From positions 31,106-95,105 of the forward strand of contig JARBJD010000287.1 in assembly GCA_033064195.1 (NCBI GenBank): 64,000 bases of DNA, written 5' to 3'. Below, one piece after another: positions 10,387-18,449 of the stretch; within the stretch, counting starts at the first letter, position 1, and every line of letters starts with the position of its first letter. Both the position numbers and the translations under genes were made by a program. The notes beneath the pieces were generated by a model. That model ran no database searches. It worked only from the letters and a program-made list of their open reading frames with translations, and was not told where the DNA came from. Source of the stretch: Blattamonas nauphoetae (taxonomy: Eukaryota; Preaxostyla; Oxymonadida).

Positions 10387-12289
10387 ACTTTTGTCGACCA
10401 AACCGATTGAAGGACAGTTGCTCTCCCTCTCCAACTCGCCTTTCAACCTCTCCGACATCAACATCTCGAAGCAGACATTTGTCTGTCCTCTCTTCGCATT
10501 TTCTTCTTTCGAAGAGAGCACGATCCGCAACATGGATATTTCTGGATGTTCTGGCTCAACGCTCATCACTGCTAAGAATGGAGACGAATTCTCCATCCGA
10601 AACTGCATCTTCACATCCCTCTCTCCACCACCCGCGTTCAACGAAGCCGAATCCTCAGATTTATGTGAATGGGAGAAGAGTCTCATCGAAATCACAAATT
10701 CGACAGCCGATTTCCATCAGACAGAGTTCACATCTGTCCATTTCGGAGCACTCTCTGTTTCTGACAGCATCATGACAATGACTGCCTGTGTCTTCAGTGG
10801 GAATTCTCCTTCCAACCAACAATGGCCTTCTCTTCGCCGAAACATCAAATGTTCGAACGGATCAATATCGATCACTGGACTCGGTGCGGGTGATGGAGTA
10901 TCACCACCACATCATTGGATCTGGACGGATGAGTGCATAGTCGCAAAGGATGAGATCGCTCAACACACCACTCTCTTCGTTCCGACTCTTGTAGTAAACG
11001 AATCAAAGAGCATATTGGACAAGAAACTGAAACAGTATTCGGTGACTGTGGTTGGAACGACGATGATTCCTTGTGGACTCAAATTGGAAGTTTTCGAGCA
11101 CAACACAACCAAATCGAACACAGACATTAACTCGCTTGAATTCGAAATTCCGTCTCTGAATCCATCAAAATGGACAGAGACAGAACTCTCATTCATCCTC
11201 CCCCAATCCTCTCTGGCTGATTTGAGCTAGAAATCTGAACTTCGCTGCCGACTGCTGTCTGCTGATGATCAGACCACAGCTTCGTTCTCATTGACTGGGG
11301 CATCGAAAGGAAACATGGCGGAAGGAGGAGTGATCACCTCGATCGTTGTTCCGATTGTTGCAGTGATCATTGTGGCTGTTCTGCTGATCATCATCATCGC
11401 TCTTCTGTGCCGTCGTCGAAAGATTCAGAAAGAAGCGGAACAAGCAAGTCAGGAACTGGATGTGGCAGAAGCTGGTGATGTTGTGAAAGAGGACGGAGAG
11501 GGACAAGACGACACAATCAAACCGATCTTCGGATCGACTGGGATGAGCAACAACTCGCTTGTGATGGAGAACGAAGATAAGGAGCATGGGGAGCATGTGC
11601 ACACACTCGGGACAGCGTCGATGATGTCTCTGAAGCAGGTGGATGCTCTGAAGTGCGATGGGTCGGGTGGAGTTGTATCGGTTGATCCTCGCCACACTCT
11701 GTACCATCATCTGCATGTGGAGAAAGCTTGTGTGGTGGATAAGAGGAAGATGGGAGTTCGGATTGTGACTGGATTGGAGCGAATGATTGCAGACCATCCG
11801 TCGAGTGAACTGTTGTCCAAACTGTCTCCGCATTGGATCATCCTGGACTTGAACATGAACACATTCCTGAGAATCGAGTCGCTTTCTCAACTTTTGGGGT
11901 CTGGTGGAATTGGGGCTCAGGTACTTTCAGGATCGACGAAGAATGAAGAAGATCGTCGCTGGAACGCGCCTGAACAGGATTCGAAGGAAGGAGAAACTGG
12001 GAATGAGCAAGAAGGGTCGTTTGATCGCAACAAGGCGGCAGTTTTTAGGCTTGGCCTTGTCTTGTGGGAAATAGAGACTGGACAGGTGCCCTTCGGGGAG
12101 CTGGATGCCGTGAATGCGTCTCGTCAGATCAGAGCAGGTGTGATGCCGCTTATCCACAACTGGGAAGACGACAACTTTGCCGAGCTCGTCGCTGAATGCC
12201 TCTCGCTATCTCCTGACTCCCGACCCTCGCTGGCCGACGTGAAGACTCGTCTTGGTGGACTGAAGTCCGACCCTCCTCCTGCTGTCGAT
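10387..12289 (+). pseudogene. Copy A, segment 3: membrane anchor and pseudokinase
   Basis: It continues the copy A frame after the miniature element. AAG in copy B is TAG here (11228-11230), truncating the protein before the membrane anchor. Beyond it the frame stays open: a transmembrane helix (VVPIVAVIIVAVLLIIIIAL) followed by the basic stop-transfer CRRRK, an acidic juxtamembrane region, and a kinase-like fold. In that fold RRWNAPEQ corresponds to the APE motif and VFRLGLVLWEIETGQVPFG to helix F. The usual glycine loop, HRD and DFG motifs are not seen, so it is a pseudokinase. The membrane and juxtamembrane residues are identical to copy B. The gene is cut at 12289 by the DIRS element and its last codons lie at 17354-17410. 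Confidence 0.8.
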
Positions 12290-12380
12290 GCACCGCCCCT
12301 TCGGTAGGTGCATTCCAAACCTTCGGCTTCTCTTCAGGGAGATCGGTCCGGGTAAGTTTGTAATGGGGCTCGGTCCACAT
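12290..12380 (+). repeat. DIRS left inverted terminal repeat
   Basis: Its inner 60 bp are the reverse complement of 17281-17340. Its outer 43 bp, starting GCACCGCCCCTTCGG, are matched only by the first half of the internal complementary region. Confidence 0.88.
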
Positions 12381-12389
12381 TGATCAAAC

Positions 12390-13601
12390 ATGACGGCGAA
12401 CACTTCCGATCTTTTATCTCCTCCTGCTCCTCCCACAGCTCCAACGATACCACGTGAAGTGCTTGCACAAATTACCGAGAACCTCCAGGCGGAATTCCCA
12501 GATCTCTTCAGGCGCCAAACACCTGCGGCGAACTCGCCTAATCGAACCATGTCCTCGTATCCGCCGACACCACGCTCCTCCTCAGCCTCATCGGCACGCA
12601 CTCATCATCATCCGCCAATTAAAAAGTCCAAGAGACAATGCGCTGATGATTCCCCTTCGCGCAACTCAACGTCATATTCTGACTTCGATTCGGACGATTC
12701 AAGCGAGCGAGTCTTTCACTATCATCCCCACTCACCACGACATCGTGCAAGAGAACCGAATCTTTCGCAATCAGATAGGGATACTGGCAGGAGGAGACCA
12801 CACCGATCGACCTCTCCAAAACGTCATCGCAACCACTCACAACGCTCAGGAGTGACAGATAAAGCTTCAAAGAGGTCTTCGCGTTCGAAACACAAATTTA
12901 AGGAAGCCGCATACCGCTGGGATCATGTTCTTGATTTCGACCTTCCCCCGCCCCCAGAGTTTCCAGCTATCTTGCAAGCGAAACTTGAGAGAAGGTGCAA
13001 GGGGTTCGATTTCAGGTGGTCGGATACATTGCTGACACCCCACTTTCGACAAGAGCTGGCAATCGCATCCAACCATATGCATGCAACGATGGGTATATCC
13101 ACGCAGCTCGCAGATGTCCCAGGCAAGATGACAGAAGCGCAGCGGCTCCAAGACGATATCCTCAAGCAGTCGACTATGTCGGGGCTCACCACCATTGCCT
13201 TATTGGGCGATATCTACAAGACACAATACGAGCTAGACGAAAAGTCACCTCTCCTCCCGAAGCTCATCGACACGATGCTATCAGCCGCTGATGCTACCTC
13301 CCGCGCTCACCAGGCTCGTTTCGTTTACGTCACGGACCTGAAGCTAATGTACAGCAAGATGGGTATTCAGCAGCCCCTAGGGGAGGAGCTCATCACCAGA
13401 GAGCTCCCTCCTCCCCCTCCACCAATGCAGCTCAACCAGACGCATTTTGATCGCACGGTACAGATGCTTGCCCCACAGTCCTTGTCACAGATGCACTCGG
13501 CGAGCAATTTCTCATCTCGAGGGGGTCAGGGCCGGACCCCCGCCAAATCTTTCGGCTCGGGAGCGGGCAACAACAGGAACAGGAGGTTCGGTCGCAACTA
13601 G
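12390..13601 (+). CDS. gag: DIRS Gag-like protein
   Basis: A 403-residue protein starting at the first ATG inside the element. The N-terminal third is Pro/Ser-rich with a basic Arg/His/Ser tract (residues 110-170, RRRPHRSTSPKRHRNHSQRS), likely for nucleic-acid binding. A conserved-looking helical middle (about 175-340) follows, and the tail carries RGG/FGRN-type repeats. It ends at TAG 13599-13601, whose last base is also the first base of the open reverse-transcriptase frame, so the polymerase is probably made by frameshift or re-initiation. The assignment rests on position and composition, as DIRS Gag proteins are poorly conserved. Confidence 0.75.
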   Translation: MTANTSDLLSPPAPPTAPTIPREVLAQITENLQAEFPDLFRRQTPAANSPNRTMSSYPPTPRSSSASSARTHHHPPIKKSKRQCADDSPSRNSTSYSDFDSDDSSERVFHYHPHSPRHRAREPNLSQSDRDTGRRRPHRSTSPKRHRNHSQRSGVTDKASKRSSRSKHKFKEAAYRWDHVLDFDLPPPPEFPAILQAKLERRCKGFDFRWSDTLLTPHFRQELAIASNHMHATMGISTQLADVPGKMTEAQRLQDDILKQSTMSGLTTIALLGDIYKTQYELDEKSPLLPKLIDTMLSAADATSRAHQARFVYVTDLKLMYSKMGIQQPLGEELITRELPPPPPPMQLNQTHFDRTVQMLAPQSLSQMHSASNFSSRGGQGRTPAKSFGSGAGNNRNRRFGRN

Positions 13602-15493
13602 TGGGAAAGGAGAAGATAACAGGAAGATTGAAGGACAGACTACATCTCTGGGAAGCTATTGGTGGGAAGACTTTGGTAGATTCTGGAGCACTATGGGAAT
13701 GGATGGACAAGGACTCCCCGTCTCGCCTTCGGCTGCTCCCTCATGCTCCACCGTTCAAGGGCACTCCACAGGAGATGGACGCTTACGCAGCCCTCCTGCA
13801 GGAGGAAGTGGAAATCGGAGCAGTGTCGGAGGTACAGCCGTCAACAGCCTCTCTGATCCTGCCAACGTTCCTCGTCGCGAAGAAGGGAGGCAAACATCGG
13901 AAGGTGATCGATGCCTCGAGACTCAACAGGGAAATCAAGACGGATCATTTCAAGATGGAAAGCGTCCAAACGGCCTTTCCGCTGATCGAGGAGAACAGCT
14001 GGATGACAACAATAGACATACAGTCAGCTTATCTTCATATTCATCTGGCAGAACCACTCAGGCAGTTCCTCTGCTTCCGTTTTCAGCAGAAGACCTATCA
14101 GTTCAACGCGCTGCCCTTCGGCCTATCAACCGCCCCCCGAACCTTCTCGAAGATCATGAAGGTTGCGGTCAAGGCTCTTCGAGTGGAACTGAACGTGTCG
14201 GTCATCTTCTATTTGGACGATCTTCTAGTGATCGCGAGGACAGAGAACGAAGCTCTCCAAAAGACGAAACAAGCTGTGCAGAGATTACAGCAGCTTGGCT
14301 TCGTGATCTCGGAGGACAAGTGTCACCTCAAACCCTCTCAGGAGGTGGAATTCCTCGGTTGGCGCATCAACTCTCGGAGTCAATCGGTCAGCGTCACGGA
14401 ATCAAGGCGGACGAAGTTACTAGCGAAGCTGAGATCTCACACGATCAGTTGTCAACGGAGAGAACGGACGGCAGCCAAGAGTCTATCCAGCCTCATCGGG
14501 TCACTCAATTTTCTTCGTACTTCAATACCGGAGACCAGCCTTTATCTCAGGAGGCATCATACTCTGCTGGCGGGAGCAGTTCGGAAGCGGGGATGGAGCA
14601 CGGACATTACCCTGAATCCCCAGCTCTTGGGCGAAACCCAGTTTTGGAAACGGCGCCTCCTTCTCAATCAGCCTCACTCATTCAGACCGACGGCGGCACA
14701 GGCGGCGATAACTACGGACGCCAGCCCAACGGGGTGGGGCGCCACCCTTCAGCTGAACAATGGCACTCTCTACTTTCATGGGTTTTGGAGCGAGGGATCC
14801 CTCCTTCAGACGAGCAATTGGAAGGAGACGGCTGCCGTTGGTCAGGCTCTCAAGGCAGCGATGAAACACCTGAGGCACTCTCGGATCACAACAGTCTCTC
14901 TCCTCTCGGACAACACGGCAGCAGTATTCAATCTCCGGAGGCAAAGAGCAGGTCGTCCTCTCCTCGACATCACCAGGAGAGTCCTGAAGACATTCAAGAA
15001 GCACAAGATCACCCTCCACTCGATCAACCACATCCCTGGGAAGAACAACGGGATCACGGACTATCTCTCTCGCCTGCCCCCCCACGGCGAGAATCACCTC
15101 CTCCCTCAGGCGCTCCAAATGCTCCAACAAGAATGGAACTTCGTTCCGGAAATAGATCTGTTCGCGACAAGCAGGAACAGACAATGCAAGATGTTCTACT
15201 CTCTCTCAGAGGAGGAAGACGGAGCTGGAAGAGGAGCTCTAACAATAGACTGGTCAGGGATGATGAATCTTCTGATCCACCCTCCGATTCTGCTGATCTC
15301 GAAAGTGGTGAGGAAGCTTATCCTTCAGAGACCGAGGAGAGCAGTACTGATTACTCCAGCATGGAAAGGCCAGCCATGGTCCGCTCTCCTATCCCGCCTC
15401 TCCCCCCTGCAGTTGGAGTTGGGGGACTACGCCCTCCTGTCGGCGCTGGATCTTCCGCTCGCGAAACGAAACTACCGCCCGGCAGGATTTTAG
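13601..15493 (+). CDS. DIRS reverse transcriptase / RNase H
   Basis: A 630-codon frame opening with GTG that overlaps the gag stop by one base; there is no upstream ATG in frame nearby. The reverse transcriptase has VIDASRLNREI, TTIDIQSAYLHI, FNALPFGLSTAP and the catalytic box FYLDDLLVIA (YLDD). RNase H has TTDASPTGWGATL and LLSDNTAAVF with the downstream HIPGKNNGITDYLSRL. The C-terminal block (EIDLFATSRNRQCKMFYSL, LTIDWS, VLITPAWKGQPW) is the conserved tail of DIRS/Ngaro polymerases. All active-site acidic residues I can place are present. It copies the element RNA into DNA. Confidence 0.93.
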   Translation: MGKEKITGRLKDRLHLWEAIGGKTLVDSGALWEWMDKDSPSRLRLLPHAPPFKGTPQEMDAYAALLQEEVEIGAVSEVQPSTASLILPTFLVAKKGGKHRKVIDASRLNREIKTDHFKMESVQTAFPLIEENSWMTTIDIQSAYLHIHLAEPLRQFLCFRFQQKTYQFNALPFGLSTAPRTFSKIMKVAVKALRVELNVSVIFYLDDLLVIARTENEALQKTKQAVQRLQQLGFVISEDKCHLKPSQEVEFLGWRINSRSQSVSVTESRRTKLLAKLRSHTISCQRRERTAAKSLSSLIGSLNFLRTSIPETSLYLRRHHTLLAGAVRKRGWSTDITLNPQLLGETQFWKRRLLLNQPHSFRPTAAQAAITTDASPTGWGATLQLNNGTLYFHGFWSEGSLLQTSNWKETAAVGQALKAAMKHLRHSRITTVSLLSDNTAAVFNLRRQRAGRPLLDITRRVLKTFKKHKITLHSINHIPGKNNGITDYLSRLPPHGENHLLPQALQMLQQEWNFVPEIDLFATSRNRQCKMFYSLSEEEDGAGRGALTIDWSGMMNLLIHPPILLISKVVRKLILQRPRRAVLITPAWKGQPWSALLSRLSPLQLELGDYALLSALDLPLAKRNYRPAGF

Positions 15494-15538
15494 CCTCGTT
15501 GATCGAATAGTCGGCAACCCGGACACCAGTTCCTTCCC

Positions 15539-15790
15539 GAACTTCGATACAGCCGGCGCAGGACCTCCCGTCGTTGGGAACGAACATACCGCCCGGCGCG
15601 ACCCAGATACTGGTCCCATCTCGAACCTCGATACAGTCGGCGCTGGAACTTCCGTCTTCGGAAACGAACATACCGCCCGACACAACTCAGGCATCGGTTC
15701 CTTCTCGAACTCCGATGCAGTCGGCGCCGGACCTCCCACTACCGGGAACGACCTTACCGCCCGACAGACCCTGGACGCCCATCTCCAACC
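15539..15790 (+). repeat. Three 84-bp tandem repeats in the recombinase linker
   Basis: Units begin at 15539, 15623 and 15707 with GAAC(T/C)TCGAT(A/G)CAG. The period of 84 bp is exactly 28 codons, so repeat number can vary without frameshift. In the recombinase frame they read NLDTVGAGT..FGNEHTAR-like units, an extended Gly/Thr-rich linker. Confidence 0.8.
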
Positions 15791-15863
15791 CGCCACTCAC
15801 CCTCCGTCTCCGTTCTTTCGGGAACTTTGCGAAGCGGACGGCTGGGAGGAAGGTCTCATCAGT

Positions 15864-16868
15864 TTGGAAGAGAGGAGATTCAAGGCTCAGTCGAAGTGGA
15901 GACGAGCGTGGCGTTTCTTCCACCAATTCTGTGTCAGCAAGAGCTATGAGGTGGCCTTCATCATCAATCCAAGCACGAACATCCAGAAAGTTCTCTCGGA
16001 GTTCGCCCTATATCTTCGGCCTATACTGAGGAACTCACCGCGCACCCCAGCCCAACTAGTGTCAAACGTGAAATCGAGCCTTCAGCTCTTTCACCCCTGC
16101 CTCGCGAACGACAAGACGGCCCTTCGTTCAATCCAGAAACTCCTATCGAGAGACACACCACTCGACACCCCACCGATGTACACTAAAATTTGGAATATCA
16201 ACAATCTCCTCCGCTGGACACAGTTGACAGCTCAGAGGGCGGCTAACGACCCAGAGCTCCACCAGACCAGGACCTTGATGTTAGTCCTTGCGTACACTTG
16301 CTGCCGACGTGAAGAGTTGACTAAACTCAAGTGGGATCGAATCGAGTGGCCCTCTTCGGTGTTGGAAGGCACACCAGATCGGGCAGTACTATCTGTCAAA
16401 CAAAAACAACATCAAGACGTATACCACCAAAAGTCTGTCTTCAATGAGGGCACTCCGAACTACTCCCCGTTCCTCGCTCTTCGCGCGCACCGCCTCAACG
16501 TCGACGCTGCGGCTCCTCGCCTCTCACCTCTGCCCTACTCAGACTTGACCAACGTCTGGATCAACTTCACCACGGGCCAACCGCTGAACCAACAGCGCAT
16601 CGCAGAGAGGATAGCTGCAACCTTCAGAGAGATGGGCCTCTCCTCCGACTTCCGCCCGTATTCCATCAAGCACGCTGCAATTAGCTATCTGCGTCTCAAG
16701 AGACATGTCAGCCTCAGGGTCCTGAATGCACACGTTGGCTGGAGCTCGGGCTCCACAGTCGCGGACAGATACTATGTCAAACCGATCCTGGACGGTTCTG
16801 ACGACTTCACGCTCGTAGCGGCTTGGTGGCAGCCCCTGGAGGGGGGTCACGGTCCCTCAATCGACTAA
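15864..16868 (+). CDS. DIRS tyrosine recombinase
   Basis: A 334-residue protein from the first ATG, which replaces an integrase in DIRS elements and inserts the circular DNA copy. The frame is open further upstream, at least from about 15486 inside the end of the polymerase gene, through the 84-bp repeats, so the true N-terminus may be longer and made by overlap or +1 frameshift. The N-terminal core-binding part has RFKAQSKWRRAWRFFHQFC. Catalytic motifs: YTCCRREELTKLKWDRI (first Arg), RPYSIKHAAISYL (Lys-His block in place of HxxR), LNAHVGWSSGSTVADRYYVKP (His/Trp and nucleophilic Tyr). It ends 85 bp before the internal complementary region. Confidence 0.88.
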   Translation: MEERRFKAQSKWRRAWRFFHQFCVSKSYEVAFIINPSTNIQKVLSEFALYLRPILRNSPRTPAQLVSNVKSSLQLFHPCLANDKTALRSIQKLLSRDTPLDTPPMYTKIWNINNLLRWTQLTAQRAANDPELHQTRTLMLVLAYTCCRREELTKLKWDRIEWPSSVLEGTPDRAVLSVKQKQHQDVYHQKSVFNEGTPNYSPFLALRAHRLNVDAAAPRLSPLPYSDLTNVWINFTTGQPLNQQRIAERIAATFREMGLSSDFRPYSIKHAAISYLRLKRHVSLRVLNAHVGWSSGSTVADRYYVKPILDGSDDFTLVAAWWQPLEGGHGPSID

Positions 16869-16953
16869 TGTACACTCGACCCAATCCCTTAAGGATATGC
16901 CTTTCTCATTCATTTCATTCATTGTGTTCTCTCTTTGTGTTCTTTTCAAGACT

Positions 16954-17027
16954 CCCTGAAGAGAAGCCGAAGGTTTGGAATGCACCTACCGAAGGGGCGG
17001 TGCTTTCAACAAACCAAGGCTTCTCTT
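16954..17027 (+). repeat. DIRS internal complementary region
   Basis: 16954-17003 is the reverse complement of the left extremity (12290-12339) and 17004-17027 that of the right extremity (17330-17353). The two halves meet without spacer. In DIRS elements this is the template used to join the ends into a circle. An AATAAA at 17224 in the following stretch could be the polyadenylation signal. Confidence 0.9.
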
Positions 17028-17280
17028 ATTGTACCTGCTTCCACAAGCCGCGAGGAGAGCAGATGCTTTCTCGAGTTCCTTTGGACTCTGTTCCTGGCAA
17101 CTGGCGCAGTTTTTTGTTCCTCGTTGAGGATTTTCTGCGATCAGACCATTAAAGAATTTTTTGCTTCCTTCCCGTCGCTCGCGACAGTCTCCATCACCTT
17201 TTGGTTTTTACCTAGGTGATTGGAATAAAGTAAGTATTAGAAACTTCCTTTAGCGAAGTGTTCTCCTTTGGTTCGATTCA

Positions 17281-17353
17281 CATTGGTGGACCGAGCCCCA
17301 TTACAAACTTACCCGGACCGATCTCCCTGAAGAGAAGCCTTGGTTTGTTGAAA
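17281..17353 (+). repeat. DIRS right inverted terminal repeat
   Basis: The reverse complement of the inner part of the left repeat; its outer 24 bp are unique and are matched by the second half of the internal complementary region. Confidence 0.88.
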
Positions 17354-17410
17354 GATCCTCCACTGCAAAACGAACCGGGGAAGGCTGTTTCTGGACTGGA
17401 AACAAACTGA
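17354..17410 (+). pseudogene. Copy A, last 18 codons and stop
   Basis: Reads DPPLQNEPGKAVSGLETN and stop, matching NPPQQNELEKAVSGIETS at the end of copy B. The fragment is separated from the rest of copy A only by the DIRS element. Confidence 0.88.
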
Positions 17411-18355
17411 TCACACATTCACCCTCACTTCATTGTCATCTCACCAATCACCCACTCGAGTTGGTAGACTTCTTATTTTGGAGCAGAACACTCTTTCGGT
17501 GACTCTCCTCCATTCTCATTCCTCCGAACCAACTCGAGCACACACAGCATTCAGCAGATTTGGGATTCATCTCACTCACAATCACATGTCTTCATTCTCC
17601 CAATTTGCTTCATCATTATCTATCATCATTCATCGTCGATATCTACCAGAACAGTCACAACACACTTTTTATCCACACACGAACCCAGAACATCGTGTTC
17701 GTCTCACCTCAAATGCAATCGGGATGGACTCGTCAGTTCAATCCGCTTTCATTTCTTGAGCCTTTTTGGAAGTCGAGTCCAACTCTGATCTGAGTGCTCG
17801 ACAGTCATCATCGTGCTACGAGTGCATGTTCTCTTTCTTTGTCGATATTTTGCTTCTGTTTGTCTTCGTTTTCCCAACCTCACTCGTCTTGAATCAAGGA
17901 GAATGACCTCCACTTCAACATCAAACATGGACATCTCGGCTGGATGTCGTATGCCACATTCTGTTCCATCAAAATTGGACACCTCACTGACACTTTCTTT
18001 ATTTCGAGATCACTCTCCTTTTCGTTCGTCTTCCTTCGACTCGTAGCCGCAGATCTTGCTTCAGCATTTCCTACCACTCTTTTCGTTCATCGTTCATCAT
18101 TTCTGTTCTCACCTCCTGTATCTCAGTCTCCACTTTGGTTGGACTGGAATCTTTCCACATGTGATTCATCTGGTTTCCATGATTCGTTGTCTCCAGAATC
18201 ATTTGTACAACTCGATTAGACTTGATTCCGGGTTCCTCACCATTTTTGTTGATATTCTTTTCCTTTTTCGAAAGACCAGTTGTTTTGAAAGCTGTTGAAA
18301 TGACATGGAAGGTTGCTGTTTGGATGTTAACTCCGTCAACTCTCCATATGGTAAA
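17411..18355 (+). repeat. 3' flank of copy A, duplicated downstream of copy B
   Basis: No gene. It is collinear with 27393-28345 at clear but lower identity than the coding parts (shared phrases include CTTATTTTGGAG, CGAACCAACTCGAGCACACA and CGATATCTACCAGAACA). The similarity ends near the phrase TTAACTCCGT. This shows that a unit of gene plus about 950 bp of 3' flank was tandemly duplicated. Confidence 0.85.
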
Positions 18356-18449
18356 CTTCTCCATCAATCCGCGCTTCATGAATGATCTCCCCATTCTTCA
18401 GTCCTCATCTCACTCTTCTTCCTCCACACTCCTTTGATTTCACTCGCCG

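Larger units (their letters stand above)
12290..17353 (+). mobile_element. Complete DIRS-type tyrosine-recombinase retrotransposon
   Basis: A 5,064-bp element inserted near the 3' end of gene copy A. It has split inverted terminal repeats (12290-12380 and 17281-17353, sharing AGGGAGATCGGTCCGGGTAA). An internal complementary region (16954-17027) joins the complement of the left extremity directly to the complement of the right extremity, the defining DIRS architecture that lets circular DNA be rebuilt. In order it encodes a Gag-like protein, reverse transcriptase/RNase H and a tyrosine recombinase. A 3-bp GAT flanks both ends (12287-12289, 17354-17356); joining at GAT restores the gene frame. 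No disabling mutation is obvious, so it is young and possibly active. Confidence 0.92.
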
